Shown here: positions 50,268-60,258 of the stretch, one piece after another | Numbering within the stretch: position 1 is the stretch's first letter | Layout: the number at the start of each line of letters is the position of its first letter | DNA from: Bacteroidales bacterium | GTDB taxonomy: Bacteria > Bacteroidota > Bacteroidia > Bacteroidales > Muribaculaceae | Assembly (NCBI GenBank): GCA_900770215.1 | Contig: CAAGJW010000075.1 | Coordinates: forward strand, 1-60,458 | Length of the DNA stretch: 60,458 nucleotides | Direction of reading: 5' to 3' | Notes under the pieces: generated by a model | What the model saw: only the letters and a program-made list of their open reading frames with translations | Databases searched by the model: none | What the model was told of the DNA's origin: nothing | Translations under genes and position numbers: made by a program

Positions 50268-51872
50268 TTAATGCGCAGAGTAAGTGAATAATAATTTTCC
50301 AGTGATGGCCTGCTTGCTCCACCACACGGGCGTCTTCATCGTGTTGTCGCCGCCCATGCGTGCAAGGGCTGCCTTCACCTGGTCGGCATTGTTGGCCACG
50401 GTGGTGTTGTTGTAGGCAAAGCGCTGCGGATACTGGTAGTCGTTGTAGTCGGTGCCGTTGCCCAGGGTGAGCTCGGGATAGCCCGTGCGGCGTATCTCGT
50501 GGTAGGCTTCCATGCCGGTCCAGAACAGGGCCAGGTACTTCTGCTCGCCTATGGCTTGCTCCTTGCTGGCATAGTGGTCCCAGCTGCCCAGCGGCGAGGC
50601 CAGGTAGGTGTCGATGTCCTCGTCGGTGATATAGCGTGGCGTGGCGCTGAAGGCTCCCCAGGGTGCCCACTTCTGCATCGAGGCCCTCACGCCGTTCTCG
50701 TAGTACTGGCGCGCTGCCTGCTCGCCGCCGGCGATTTCGCCCTTGAGCGACATCTCGGCCAGGATGAATTGCTCCTCGGCATAGTCCATGATGTTGATGG
50801 GAGCTGCATCGCGCACAAACACCTCGTAGTTGAGCTGTGCTGCATCGGCGTTGCTCTCGGTGCGCTCGGCCGGCGTGCCGCCGCTTATGGCACCTGCCCA
50901 GCCGTTGCTGCCCTCGACAAACCATATGGGCAGGCGTGGGTCGAAGTAGGACTGTATGCCCACCGAGTCGACATAGACCATGAGCTTGATCACCTGCTCG
51001 GCTGCGTGGTAGCTGCTCGAGGTGAAATCGTTCTTGAGCATGTTGTGGAAGTAACTCTGGAACGGGTCGTTGCCAGTGAGGTTGACCACGGCGTTGTCGC
51101 TGTTGCTGGTGAACACGGGATACTGCGTGGGGTTGTCGAGCATGTGCTGCACCTGCTCGCCGGCGTTCATCTCGCTGCGGCCGCTCACACGGCACAGCAG
51201 GCGCATGCGCAAGGTGTTGTTGAACTTCTGCCACTTGGCCATGTCGCCGGCATACATCAGGTCCATCGTCGAGAAGTCGGCATCTACGCTCGATGCGTTC
51301 TTTTTGATATAGGCGGCATAGAGGTTGTTGGCCGAGTCGAGGTCGGCGAGCATGTCTTGGTACACTTCTTTCTGCGACTCAAAGGCGGGTTGCACGATGG
51401 CCTGCTCGCTGCGGGCCTTGAAGGCTTCCTTGTAGGGGATGTCGCCGTACATGTCGGTGAGGTTGCTCATGATGAGCACTTTCAAAGTCATGCCTATGGC
51501 CTGGGCGGCGGGCACGTCGTACTTGACGGCCATGTCGATCATGTGCTGGCAGTTGTTGCCGTAGTTACAATAGTTGTTCCACACGCTGGTGAAGTTGGAC
51601 TCGCCTATCTTGTAGCGGTTCTCCTCGCGGGTGGTGCCGCCGCTGAACACGGTGTACTGGGCGAGCTCGTCGTTCCAGAACCAGCTGTAGTAGGTCCAGC
51701 AGCTGCGGGTCATGCCGTAGAACATGGGCTCAAACATCTCGTAGGGGTTGTGCAGGTCGCCCACATTCATGTTGTTGGGGTCGGTGTTGGTGTTCTCAAA
51801 GTCGTTGGTGCACGACACCGTCGAGAGCCCGAGAACAGCAGCCAATCCCATATATAATAATGTCTTTTTCAT
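50268..51872 (-). CDS. SusD/RagB-like outer-membrane lipoprotein (SusD-like_2)
   Basis: 534 residues. Lipobox TVSC (Cys21). TPR-like helices (NYGNNCQHMIDMAV, AIGMTLKVLIMSNLTDMYGDIPY) and late segments EEQFILAEMSLKGE and EIRRTGYPEL are those of the SusD-like_2 family. Such lipoproteins close over the partner SusC barrel to capture glycans or peptides. The substrate cannot be told; no glycoside hydrolase is linked. Starts 68 bp after susC. Confidence 0.92.
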   Translation of the reverse strand: MKKTLLYMGLAAVLGLSTVSCTNDFENTNTDPNNMNVGDLHNPYEMFEPMFYGMTRSCWTYYSWFWNDELAQYTVFSGGTTREENRYKIGESNFTSVWNNYCNYGNNCQHMIDMAVKYDVPAAQAIGMTLKVLIMSNLTDMYGDIPYKEAFKARSEQAIVQPAFESQKEVYQDMLADLDSANNLYAAYIKKNASSVDADFSTMDLMYAGDMAKWQKFNNTLRMRLLCRVSGRSEMNAGEQVQHMLDNPTQYPVFTSNSDNAVVNLTGNDPFQSYFHNMLKNDFTSSSYHAAEQVIKLMVYVDSVGIQSYFDPRLPIWFVEGSNGWAGAISGGTPAERTESNADAAQLNYEVFVRDAAPINIMDYAEEQFILAEMSLKGEIAGGEQAARQYYENGVRASMQKWAPWGAFSATPRYITDEDIDTYLASPLGSWDHYASKEQAIGEQKYLALFWTGMEAYHEIRRTGYPELTLGNGTDYNDYQYPQRFAYNNTTVANNADQVKAALARMGGDNTMKTPVWWSKQAITGKLLFTYSAH

Positions 51873-51940
51873 TTTGTACTGTTAAAATTGAGTTTTCCTT
51901 GTTACTATTACAATGCGTGTGTGTGCATTGACACATGCAT

Positions 51941-54900
51941 TTAGAAGCTGAGTTTCACATTCAGGCCGTAGCTGCGCGTCATGGGGAACGACATGGCCTC
52001 GATGCCCGAGGTCACATAGGCACCGTTGAGCGAGCCCACCTCGGGGTCATACTGCGGCCAGTGGGTGATGCAGAACAGGTTGGTCATGTAGAAGCCCAGG
52101 CTGGCGCTTTGCAGCACGCGGGTCTTGGCGCATATCTTCTTGGGCAGTGCGTAGTCGAGGCGCACTTCCTTGCACTTGAAGAAGTTGGTCGAGAAGGTAT
52201 TCTCCTCGGTGTTGTCGCGCACAAACTTGTAGGAGTTGTAGTAGGTCGAGATGTTTTCGGTCACGGTGGTGTTTTTGGTGTAGGTCACTGTGCCGTCGGC
52301 ACCGGCGATGGCGTTCACGCCGTCGACCACGAGGCCGTCTTGGCGGCCGGGCAGGGTGCTCTTGAGCTTGCCTTGGTAGCCCAGGGCAAAGTTGGTGACC
52401 GAGAAGGCGTGGCCGCCATACTGGGCGCTGAAGGTGGCGCTGAAGGTGAAGTCGAAGAATTTCACCGTCTGCGTCATGCCGCCGCGCCACATCGGGTTCA
52501 CGCGGCCTATCTTGCGGTCGGCCTTGGTGTCGAGCACGGGGTAGCCGTTTTTGGGATTGACCAGGATGGCGCCCGAGCAGTCGTGAGTGTTGCCCTCGGC
52601 GTCGGTGTAGGTGGCACCCTCGGGAGCACGCTGGTAGCCCTTGCCGTAGATCACGTTCATCTCATGTCCCACAAAGGAGTAGATGTAGACACGGTTGCCT
52701 ATCGTGGTGCCGGTGGCGGCCAGTTGCAGCGGGGTGGCAGGATCCCAGTCGTCGCTGTACTCCACCAGTTTGTTCCAGTTGCGGCTCCAGTTGATGTCCA
52801 TGCTCCACTCCACGTTGCGTGCGCGCACGGGCACGATGTGGGTCGAAATTTCGATACCGCGGTTCCTTATCTTGCCGGCGTTGACCAGTCGCGACGAGGC
52901 GCCAATGATGGGGTCGGTGGCTGCCGAGATGATCTGGTCGGTGGTGCTGGAGTTGTAGAAGGCCAGGTCGATACCCAGGCGGTTCTTGAAGAACATGGTC
53001 TCGAGGCCGGCTTCCCAGCTCTCTACGTTTTCGGGTTTGATCAGGGGGTTGGCCATCGAGCCGGGCAGGCTGTAGCCGCCGGGATAGGTGGCGCTGCGGT
53101 TGTAGGTGTCGGTCAGGGTGTAGGGACTGGTGTCGTTACCCACGTTGGCCCACGAGAGACGCAGCTTGAGCATGTCGACCCACCAAGCCTTGTCCTTGAG
53201 GTTGAGTGCCTTGTCGAGCAAGATGCTGGCGCTCACGCTGGGGTAGAAGTAGGACCAGTTGCCGCGGCCCAGCGCGCTCGACCAGTCGTTGCGGCCGGTG
53301 ATGTCGAGATAGTAGGTGTCGTCCCAGCTCAGCGAGGCAAAGCCGTAGAAGCTGTTCACGATTTTCTTGGCGTGGTAGTTGTAGGGGGTGGGGTTGACGC
53401 CAATGGGAGTGTTGTTGGCATTGTACACGCCTTCCTCGCCCAGCTCGTCGAGGGTGATGTAGCTGCGATACCACTTGCGGGTCATGGCGTTGCCGCCGAA
53501 GGCCACGTTGAAGCCCAGGCGCTTGTTGACCCAGCTGTTGTTCACATAGCGCAGCAGGAAGTCGTGGTTGTACTCATAGTCGCGTATCGTCTGCTCGCGG
53601 TAGTAGCCCTTTTTGTGGCCTGGCGAGTAGTAGGGGCGTTGCAGCTGGCGGAACTCGTCGTCCATGTCGAGGCCGGTGCGCAGGTCGAGGGTGAGGCCCT
53701 TGACCGGCAGGTTGATGTTGACCGATACGTTGCCGTAGATGCGGTTCTTCTCGTTGGCGTTGAGCTCCTCATAGAGCGAGCGGTAGGGGTTGTAGTAGCT
53801 GGCGGGGTTCACGATCATGCCGGCCTCTACGTTGGCGGGCGTGTAGCGTCCCTTGAAGTACTCGTCGCGGTACACCTGTATGGGGTTGCACGAGAAGCCC
53901 CAGGCCAGCAGGTAGAGGGGGTTGTAGGCGCCATATCCCATCACAGGCATGTTGTCGCTCTGCTTGCGGGTGTAGGTGGCCTTGGCGTTGAGCTTTATCC
54001 ACTTGTTGAGCTGTGTGGAGCCCGAGAAGTTCACCGTCTGCTTCTGGTAGCCGGTGTTGGGCAGTATCCAGTCGTTGTGGGTGTCGGTGATGCTCAGGCG
54101 GGCGTTGCTGCCCTTGCCGTTGCTGCCGTCGACGGTGATGGTGTTGTTCCACGTAGTGCCGGTCTCAAAGATGCCGGTGTACCAGTCCTTTTGATACACC
54201 CAGGGCATCTTGGTGTACATGCCGGTGTCCCAGTCGTAGCTCTGATAGAGGTAGCGCATCTGGTTGGCGTCATATTTCTCGCCGAAGCCGAGGCGGCTGT
54301 AGTGGCGCGACTGGGCAATGCCGTCGCTGGCATGGTCGGCATCGACGCTCCACATGCTGAAGGGGGTGTAGCCCAGGTCGCTGCCAGGACCGTAGGTCGA
54401 TTGGAAATCGGGGAAGTAGCCGGCCTTTTCAAACACTACCGAGCTGTTGATGGTCACGCCCACGCCTTTCTTGGAGCGGCCGCTCTTGGTGGTGATGATG
54501 ATGGCGCCGTTGGCAGCGCGGCTGCCGTAGAGGGCCGTTGCTGCCGGGCCCTTAAGCACGCTCACGCTCTCGATGTCCTCGGGGTTGATATCGCTGGCGG
54601 CGTTACCAAAGTCGACAGGGGCGTCGTTGTTGCTGTAGCTCGACCCGCTGCCCGACGAGGTGCCCTCCGACGTGATGGGCACGCCATCGACCACAAAGAG
54701 GGCCTCGTTGGCGCCGTAGTTGAGCGACTGGTCGCCGCGCAGCACCACGCGCATGGTGCCGGTGGGGCCGCTGCTGGCGCCTGTCATGCTCAAGCCGGCA
54801 ACCTTGCCGTTGAGCGAGTTCAGCCAGTTGCCGCTCTGCGTCTTGGTGAGCTCGCTGTTGTCGACCTTCGACACGGCATAGCCCAGCGACTTCTGCTCGC

Positions 54901-55246
54901 GGGTGATGCCCAGTGCGGTCACCACCACGTCGTTGAGCATGGTGCTCGATTCCTCGAGTTTCACGGTCACTGTGCCGCCGGTGGGCTTCACCTCCTGGCG
55001 TTTATATCCCACCGAGTTAATGACTAACACCGGACTCTTGCTGGTCACTTTGAGAGAGAAGTGACCGTCGACATCGGTGCTTGTTCCGTTTTTGGTACCT
55101 TTCTCCATGACGGTGGCGCCTATCATGGGGGTCTTGCCGTCGGGCTCATACACGGTACCCGTGACCCTGGTCTGTGCCGACATTGCTGTCGCTATCACAA
55201 GCAGGGCGAGCAACCAAACGGTTCTTAAGGCTCGTTTTAATCTCAT
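51941..55246 (-). CDS. SusC/RagA TonB-linked outer-membrane receptor
   Basis: 1101 residues. Signal peptide (ending AMSAQ), a carboxypeptidase-like domain (VTGTVYEPDGKTPMIGATV), then the plug (VTALGITREQKSLGYAVSKV...VRLRG-type VVLRGDQSLNYGANEALFVVDGVPI and SVLKGPAATALYGSRAANGAI) and a 22-strand barrel ending GLNVKLSF. Imports the ligand bound by the SusD partner using TonB energy. First gene of a three-gene operon. Confidence 0.95.
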   Translation of the reverse strand: MRLKRALRTVWLLALLVIATAMSAQTRVTGTVYEPDGKTPMIGATVMEKGTKNGTSTDVDGHFSLKVTSKSPVLVINSVGYKRQEVKPTGGTVTVKLEESSTMLNDVVVTALGITREQKSLGYAVSKVDNSELTKTQSGNWLNSLNGKVAGLSMTGASSGPTGTMRVVLRGDQSLNYGANEALFVVDGVPITSEGTSSGSGSSYSNNDAPVDFGNAASDINPEDIESVSVLKGPAATALYGSRAANGAIIITTKSGRSKKGVGVTINSSVVFEKAGYFPDFQSTYGPGSDLGYTPFSMWSVDADHASDGIAQSRHYSRLGFGEKYDANQMRYLYQSYDWDTGMYTKMPWVYQKDWYTGIFETGTTWNNTITVDGSNGKGSNARLSITDTHNDWILPNTGYQKQTVNFSGSTQLNKWIKLNAKATYTRKQSDNMPVMGYGAYNPLYLLAWGFSCNPIQVYRDEYFKGRYTPANVEAGMIVNPASYYNPYRSLYEELNANEKNRIYGNVSVNINLPVKGLTLDLRTGLDMDDEFRQLQRPYYSPGHKKGYYREQTIRDYEYNHDFLLRYVNNSWVNKRLGFNVAFGGNAMTRKWYRSYITLDELGEEGVYNANNTPIGVNPTPYNYHAKKIVNSFYGFASLSWDDTYYLDITGRNDWSSALGRGNWSYFYPSVSASILLDKALNLKDKAWWVDMLKLRLSWANVGNDTSPYTLTDTYNRSATYPGGYSLPGSMANPLIKPENVESWEAGLETMFFKNRLGIDLAFYNSSTTDQIISAATDPIIGASSRLVNAGKIRNRGIEISTHIVPVRARNVEWSMDINWSRNWNKLVEYSDDWDPATPLQLAATGTTIGNRVYIYSFVGHEMNVIYGKGYQRAPEGATYTDAEGNTHDCSGAILVNPKNGYPVLDTKADRKIGRVNPMWRGGMTQTVKFFDFTFSATFSAQYGGHAFSVTNFALGYQGKLKSTLPGRQDGLVVDGVNAIAGADGTVTYTKNTTVTENISTYYNSYKFVRDNTEENTFSTNFFKCKEVRLDYALPKKICAKTRVLQSASLGFYMTNLFCITHWPQYDPEVGSLNGAYVTSGIEAMSFPMTRSYGLNVKLSF

Positions 55247-55342
55247 AATGCTAAAGATGTTATAAATTTATATTGTTTAGTTATAGATGGTTAAATCGTT
55301 TTGCAGTGTTTCGAATTAAATGGGATTTAATTTCGAATGAAG

Positions 55343-55374
55343 CAAAATTAGCAAATGATGCAGACAATTGCAAA
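55343..55374 (-). promoter_or_regulatory. Promoter of the susC operon
   Basis: On the minus strand TTTG (complement of 55371-55374), exactly 20 bp, TAATTTTG (complement of 55343-55350). Leader about 90 nt. Confidence 0.75.
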
Positions 55375-55565
55375 AAAAAATTAAAACTTTTCTGCAATTT
55401 GTAGCCCGTATTGCAATTTCGGTGCATCTTGTGTCGTGAAATCATGTTTCAATGAGTGTAGATGATGTGTCCAGCGACCAGGATCGTTGCCTGCACTTAA
55501 TGCGGGCGGCTGCAACATCGCGCTACCGCACCAGTAACTGCGTGCCGGCTTTTAGTGCTGTTTTT
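55375..55565. other. Rest of the divergent susC/clostripain region
   Basis: Within the 383-bp gap 55247-55629. A GC-rich patch (about 55450-55560) contains short open frames without homology I can recognise; nothing else is seen. Confidence 0.4.
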
Positions 55566-55596
55566 TTTGTCATCTTCGACATGTTTTATAAATTTG
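55566..55596 (+). promoter_or_regulatory. Promoter of the clostripain-family gene
   Basis: TTTG (55566-55569), 19 bp, TAAATTTG (55589-55596); about 33 bp before the ATG at 55630. Confidence 0.65.
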
Positions 55597-55629
55597 TGAC
55601 AAAGTTATAAGGAAAAAACAGATGCGACC

Positions 55630-56778
55630 ATGAAGCAGCGTAACATTCTCTTAACACTTGCACTCGCCCTGGCGCTGCTGGCCCCGCTTGCCGGCTGCAG
55701 CAGCGATGGCGACGAGCCAGCCCAACCTGCCCTGGCGCGTCGCACGATACTCGTATACATGGTGGCCACCAACAGCATGGGCAGTCTCGACCACGACGAC
55801 GAGGACCTGGCCGAGATGGACAAGGCCGTGGCTGCCGGTGCACTCGGCGGCTGCCGCCTGCTGGTGTACCGTGTGAGCTACGATGAGCCCCAGCCTGTGC
55901 TTTTCGAGATTGTGCGGGGCAAGGGTGCCACAGTGCAGCACCGCGTGCTCAACACCTACGATGCCGCCCAGGGCAGCTCGGTGACCCGTGAGCGCATGAG
56001 CCAGGTGGTGGCCGATGCCGTGGCCCGGGCCCCGGCGCGGCACTATGGGCTTGTGTTGTGGTCGCATGCCTCGGGCTGGGCCAAGAGCCTCACCACCAAG
56101 GGGGGCGTGCGGCGCCGCGAGTTTGCCCTCGACAACGGCCACACCATGCCGCTCGATGTGCTGGCCAGCGCGCTGCCGGCAGGGCAGTTTGAGTGGATAT
56201 ATGCCGATGTGTGCTACTTTGGCAGCATCGAGGTGGCCTATGAGCTGCGGCACGCCACGCGCTACTTTGCGGGCAGCCCCACCGAGATACCGGGCACGGG
56301 CATGCCCTATGATGTGTCTTTGCCCTACTTGTGCCGGGACTCGGCCGACCTCGTGGGCGCCTGCCAGGCCGTCTACAGCTACTATGCCGCGCGCAGCGGC
56401 AGCGAGCAGACGATGGCCCTGTCGCTGGTCGACTGCAGCCAGCTCGACACGCTGGCCGCCGTGTGCCGCCGTGTGCATGAGGCCGCCCTGCCGCTGGCCA
56501 GCACCCGTGGCTTGCAGTGCTACAACACAGGCGGCTACCGTTTTTTCTTCGACTTCATGCAATATGAGCAGGCCATCGCCCCGCCATCGCTGCAGGCTGC
56601 ACTCAGCCAGGCCTATACCGCTGCTGTGCTCTACAAGGCCGCCACACCGCGCATCTTCGACTCGCTCAATATCGACCCGTTGCACTACTCGGGCCTGTCG
56701 GAGTACATCCCGGGCACCTCGCCAGGCGTCAACGACACCTATTATAAAACCCTGGAGTGGTATCGCGACACCTATTAA
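55630..56778 (+). CDS. Clostripain-family (C11) cysteine peptidase, lipoprotein
   Basis: 382 residues. Lipobox LAGC (Cys23). The clostripain dyad is His146 (LVLWSHASGW) and Cys195 (ADVCYFGSIEVAYEL), preceded by ILVYMVATNSMGSLD, the first family strand with its aspartate. Later parts (YNTGGYRFFFDFMQYEQ) match the family. C11 peptidases cleave after arginine or lysine and often need self-cleavage. Surface-anchored here; divergent from a SusCD operon, so it may supply peptides or process surface proteins (inference). Confidence 0.9.
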   Translation: MKQRNILLTLALALALLAPLAGCSSDGDEPAQPALARRTILVYMVATNSMGSLDHDDEDLAEMDKAVAAGALGGCRLLVYRVSYDEPQPVLFEIVRGKGATVQHRVLNTYDAAQGSSVTRERMSQVVADAVARAPARHYGLVLWSHASGWAKSLTTKGGVRRREFALDNGHTMPLDVLASALPAGQFEWIYADVCYFGSIEVAYELRHATRYFAGSPTEIPGTGMPYDVSLPYLCRDSADLVGACQAVYSYYAARSGSEQTMALSLVDCSQLDTLAAVCRRVHEAALPLASTRGLQCYNTGGYRFFFDFMQYEQAIAPPSLQAALSQAYTAAVLYKAATPRIFDSLNIDPLHYSGLSEYIPGTSPGVNDTYYKTLEWYRDTY

Positions 56779-57135
56779 TATAATGGGGGGAGAGGGACCG
56801 TGCGACCGTAATTGGCCTCGTAAAGCTGTCGCTTATGTTAATTTTAACACAAAATAACATTTTGTCATTTTTACCATAAAATGTTCGAATTAAAGGCAGT
56901 CGGTCGATTGCTAATTGATATTTTTACCAAAATTAAGATGAAAAGTTCCAATGTGTAATTTGTTGTTATAAAAAATTTAGCATATATTTGCCATTGGAAA
57001 AAGTAGGCCAATAATGCTGTTTTAACTCTTGTTAAACTGCCTGTATTACTTGGAATCGATATTAGTTTGATTTAAAGCTGTACGCATATCGGAAAGAGCC
57101 TGCCTTGAAACTTGTATTTTTGTGATTTGTTAGAA
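56779..57135. other. Intergenic leader upstream of the fimbrillin-like array
   Basis: AT-rich, 357 bp. Contains the promoter at 56959-56990 and a second TATTTTTG (57115-57122). No gene and no clear terminator for the peptidase gene seen. Confidence 0.45.
56959..56990 (+). promoter_or_regulatory. Promoter of the fimbrillin-like array
   Basis: TTTG (56959-56962), exactly 20 bp, TATATTTG (56983-56990). This would give a leader of about 140 nt. Confidence 0.7.
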
Positions 57136-58134
57136 TTGAAAAGAAATATTGCTGTTGCAGCTATTGCAAGTGTGTGCCTTGTTGTGATGCTGTCGTCGTG
57201 CAAGAGCGACGGCGGCGACGAGCCACAAGTCGACTATGGCCCGGCCACAGTCGAGGTGAGCCTTCACTTTCCCATCACAGCGCTGTCGCCCTACCGCGAG
57301 GTCGACTACGATGCTCGTGCCATCGAGAGCGACACGTTGGGTGTGCGCTACATCGTGCGGGCCTATGCTGTCGGCGCCAACGGCGAGTGTGCCACCGTGC
57401 CAGCCGCCCAGGTGGTGACCACCGGCCCGGCTGCCGCCTCGCTCGACACCCGCTGCCGCTTCAAGCTGCCCAGCGGCAGCTACAAGCTACTGGCGTGGGC
57501 CGACTACACCCGTCGGGGCTCGGCGGCCGACAGGTACTACGACTGCAGCGATTTCACCGACGTCAGGCTCACCCCCCTGGCCCTGAGTACAGGCAGCGAC
57601 GATGCCAAGCTGTGCTACTGCGGCACGGGCGGCGTCGAGTTTCACGTGCCTGCGACCGACAGCACCCGGGTCATCACCACCACCATCGATCTCACTCCGC
57701 CTGTGGGCAAGTTCAAGTATGTAGCCACCGACTACAACAAGTTTGTCGACAAGGACAAGAGCGGCTACCGCGTGGTGTTTCTCTACAACGGCTTCCTGCC
57801 CAGCGACTTCAACCTGTTTCGCAACCTGCCTTTCAACTCGGTCACCGGCAAGCACTTTGTGTCGACCTTGAGCGAGATAAGCACCGAGGGCACGGGTAGC
57901 GCCACGCTGGGCTACGACTATGTGATGGTGAACGGCGACGAGGGCAGCGTCAACGTGCTTGTGGGCCTCTACAACGACCAGGGCAAGCTCACGGGGCGCA
58001 CCACGGCCGTCGAGGTGCCGCTCAAGCGCGGCGGCCTCACCGTGATAAAGGGCAGTTTCCTCACCCACACGGCCGACACGGGCGGCATAGGCATCGACCC
58101 GGGTTTCGACGGCGACATCGATGTGTACTATTGA
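57136..58134 (+). CDS. Fimbrillin-like (DUF6562-type) lipoprotein with TTG start
   Basis: 332 residues if it starts at TTG 57136 (KRNIAVAAIASVCLVVMLSSC, a perfect lipoprotein signal with Cys after LSS). The frame has no ATG; it opens only at 57109, with TTG at 57112 as the other choice. The body has two beta-rich domains: VEVSLHFPITALSPY, later SYKLLAWADYTRRGS and KLCYCGTGGVEFHVP, ending GGIGIDPGFDGDIDVYY, the usual end of this family. Such proteins are subunits or anchors of Bacteroidales surface fimbriae. Confidence 0.8.
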   Translation: MKRNIAVAAIASVCLVVMLSSCKSDGGDEPQVDYGPATVEVSLHFPITALSPYREVDYDARAIESDTLGVRYIVRAYAVGANGECATVPAAQVVTTGPAAASLDTRCRFKLPSGSYKLLAWADYTRRGSAADRYYDCSDFTDVRLTPLALSTGSDDAKLCYCGTGGVEFHVPATDSTRVITTTIDLTPPVGKFKYVATDYNKFVDKDKSGYRVVFLYNGFLPSDFNLFRNLPFNSVTGKHFVSTLSEISTEGTGSATLGYDYVMVNGDEGSVNVLVGLYNDQGKLTGRTTAVEVPLKRGGLTVIKGSFLTHTADTGGIGIDPGFDGDIDVYY

Positions 58135-58204
58135 CGCGGCTCCCCAATGGCCGCCGCAACTATAAAGAAAACGATACATAACCGATAGCATTAACATACT
58201 TATA

Positions 58205-59251
58205 ATGAAGAAATTTTACAACATATCAGCCACACTGGCCATCATGCTCATGGCCGTGGGGCTTGCATCGTGCAGCAGCGACTCAGGGCCTGAGCCCGAT
58301 CCTGAGCCCGCTCAGGAAAAGACGGTGGAGGTGACCTTCAAGGCCCAGCTGCCCAGCCGCATCGATGCGCGCACCATAGCCGACGGCACCAAGGCCAACG
58401 AGCTCTTCTTCTACGTCTACGACGAGAACAACAACATTGCCGCCCTCAACCGGCACAACGTGGCCTTCGACCCCACGGGCGAGGCCTCGGTCACCGTGGC
58501 CCTCACCGCCGGCCACACCTATAGCTTTGCCTTTTGGGCCCAAGCCAAGGGGGTCACCGTCTACGACCCCAGCAGCGCCAGCACCGTCTCGCTCGACTAT
58601 GGCAGCGAGCGCCAGCCCGTGGCCGGCAACGACGACCTGCGCGATGCCTTCTACAGCCTTGAGCAGAATGTGACCGTGGCTACCGATGGTGCTGCCGTCA
58701 CCCGCAAGATTGTGCTGCGCCGCGCCCTGTGCCAGCTCAACTGGGCCATCGACCCGGCGCTCGTGCAGCAGATGAAAGAGGCCGGCGTCGATATCGACGG
58801 GGCTCTGGTCAAGGTGCACGTGAGCAAGGCCTACAACCGCTTCGGCCTGCTCGAGGGCGCCCCGGTGCAGCTCGACAACTACTCGCAGCCCACCTTCGAC
58901 TACGCCCGGCAGCCGGCCGAGCAGCTCACCCACGTCTACGATGTGGCGAGCGAGGACTACAAAAACTTCAGGTGGCTGGCCTTCGACTACTTCCTCACCT
59001 CGACGGCACAGCCCTCTCTCATCGATGCCCAGCTCACCATCAAGTGCCTCGACGGCACCGTGCTGGGTCCCTACGAGGTGTCGAACAAGAAGGTGCAGGG
59101 CAACCACCGCACCAATATCATACTCACCGGCACGCTTGCCGAGGTGCGCTTCAACGTGGTCATCGACCAGAACTTCGACACCCCCGACAACAACGTGGGC
59201 GCTGCTCCATCCCGGAAAACGGCAGCCGGGCATCATCGTTTAATCAAATAG
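58205..59251 (+). CDS. Fimbrillin-like (DUF6562-type) lipoprotein
   Basis: 348 residues. Lipobox LASC. The second segment RTIADGTKANELFFYVYDENN is a repeated motif in this series; YSFAFWAQAKGV, DLRDAFYSLEQNVTV and RRALCQLNWAID follow, then FNVVIDQNFDTPDNNVG near the end. The last 15 residues (APSRKTAAGHHRLIK) are basic and look unlike the family. Starts 70 bp after the previous gene; part of a series. Confidence 0.85.
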   Translation: MKKFYNISATLAIMLMAVGLASCSSDSGPEPDPEPAQEKTVEVTFKAQLPSRIDARTIADGTKANELFFYVYDENNNIAALNRHNVAFDPTGEASVTVALTAGHTYSFAFWAQAKGVTVYDPSSASTVSLDYGSERQPVAGNDDLRDAFYSLEQNVTVATDGAAVTRKIVLRRALCQLNWAIDPALVQQMKEAGVDIDGALVKVHVSKAYNRFGLLEGAPVQLDNYSQPTFDYARQPAEQLTHVYDVASEDYKNFRWLAFDYFLTSTAQPSLIDAQLTIKCLDGTVLGPYEVSNKKVQGNHRTNIILTGTLAEVRFNVVIDQNFDTPDNNVGAAPSRKTAAGHHRLIK

Positions 59252-59259
59252 AGTGAAAA

Positions 59260-60225
59260 ATGTTTAAGCTCAATATCACAAGCCGCATTGTCACATTGGC
59301 CATCCTGGCTCTCGCCTTGCTTGCCACGGCGTGCTCAAGCCCCGACGACGTGACGCCGGCCACCAGCACGCGGGTGAGCTTCACGGTGCGTCTCGACTGC
59401 AGCGACAGCCGCGCCTTGGGCGACGGCTCCCAGGCCACCCGGCTCGTGGCCGTGGCCTACGACGCCAGCGGCAAGGCCGTGCAAGTGCAGTCGGGTCTCA
59501 TGACCGACCTGCAGGGCAGTGTCACCTTCACCCTGGTCGAGGGCGTGACCTATCGCTTTGCCTTCTGGGCCCAGTCGCCCAGTGCCACGTGCTACACCCT
59601 GAGCAATGACTACACCACTGTCGCGGTCGACTACAGCGGCACGGCCAGCGACGATGCGCGCGACGCCTTCTTCCAGCACATCGACAGCTACACGGTGGGC
59701 ACATCGACAGCCAAGCAGGCCGTCACCCTCTACCGCCCGCTGGCCCAGGTCGATTTTGTCGTTGCTCCCGACGAGTGGGAGACCCTCTTGAAGTCGGCCC
59801 ACCAGGTCACAGCCACAGGCCTCACTCTCCCGGCCGGGCTCTACACCCGTCTCAATCTCCTGACGGGCGAGGTCTCGGCCCCCACCACCCAACCAGTGAC
59901 CTTGGGCAGTGCTCCCACGCCCACGGTGTCGACCTTGCAGGCCGACGGCACTTATACCCACACGCCCACGCTTGCACTCGATGGCAGCCAGTACGTTTGG
60001 CTCGCGATGGGCTATGTGCTGGCGCCACCCGCGCCAGCCACTTCGGTGCTGAGCCAGGTAGCCATGCTTGCTACCCATGGCACTGCGCCGTCCACCTCCA
60101 CGATCGAGGTGCCCAGTGTGCCCTACGAGCGCAACCACCGCACGGTGATCGTGCTCAGCCAGCTTGCCGGCAAGCTGCAAGCCGGCGCTCCACAAGTAAA
60201 CGAAACACCAACAATCATTAGGTGA
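59260..60225 (+). CDS. Fimbrillin-like (DUF6562-type) lipoprotein
   Basis: 321 residues. Lipobox TACS. RALGDGSQATRLVAVAYDASG, YRFAFWAQSPSATCYT, ARDAFFQHIDSYTVG and TLYRPLAQVDFVVAP line up with the previous gene. Starts 8 bp after it, so translation is probably coupled. Confidence 0.85.
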   Translation: MFKLNITSRIVTLAILALALLATACSSPDDVTPATSTRVSFTVRLDCSDSRALGDGSQATRLVAVAYDASGKAVQVQSGLMTDLQGSVTFTLVEGVTYRFAFWAQSPSATCYTLSNDYTTVAVDYSGTASDDARDAFFQHIDSYTVGTSTAKQAVTLYRPLAQVDFVVAPDEWETLLKSAHQVTATGLTLPAGLYTRLNLLTGEVSAPTTQPVTLGSAPTPTVSTLQADGTYTHTPTLALDGSQYVWLAMGYVLAPPAPATSVLSQVAMLATHGTAPSTSTIEVPSVPYERNHRTVIVLSQLAGKLQAGAPQVNETPTIIR

Positions 60226-60258
60226 TTAAAAATAGTATTAATAAAAAACAACCGCAAC

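Noticed and set aside
55452..55610. A 52-codon open frame in the susC/clostripain gap
   Set aside because: It overlaps the predicted promoter of the peptidase gene and has no recognisable protein features.
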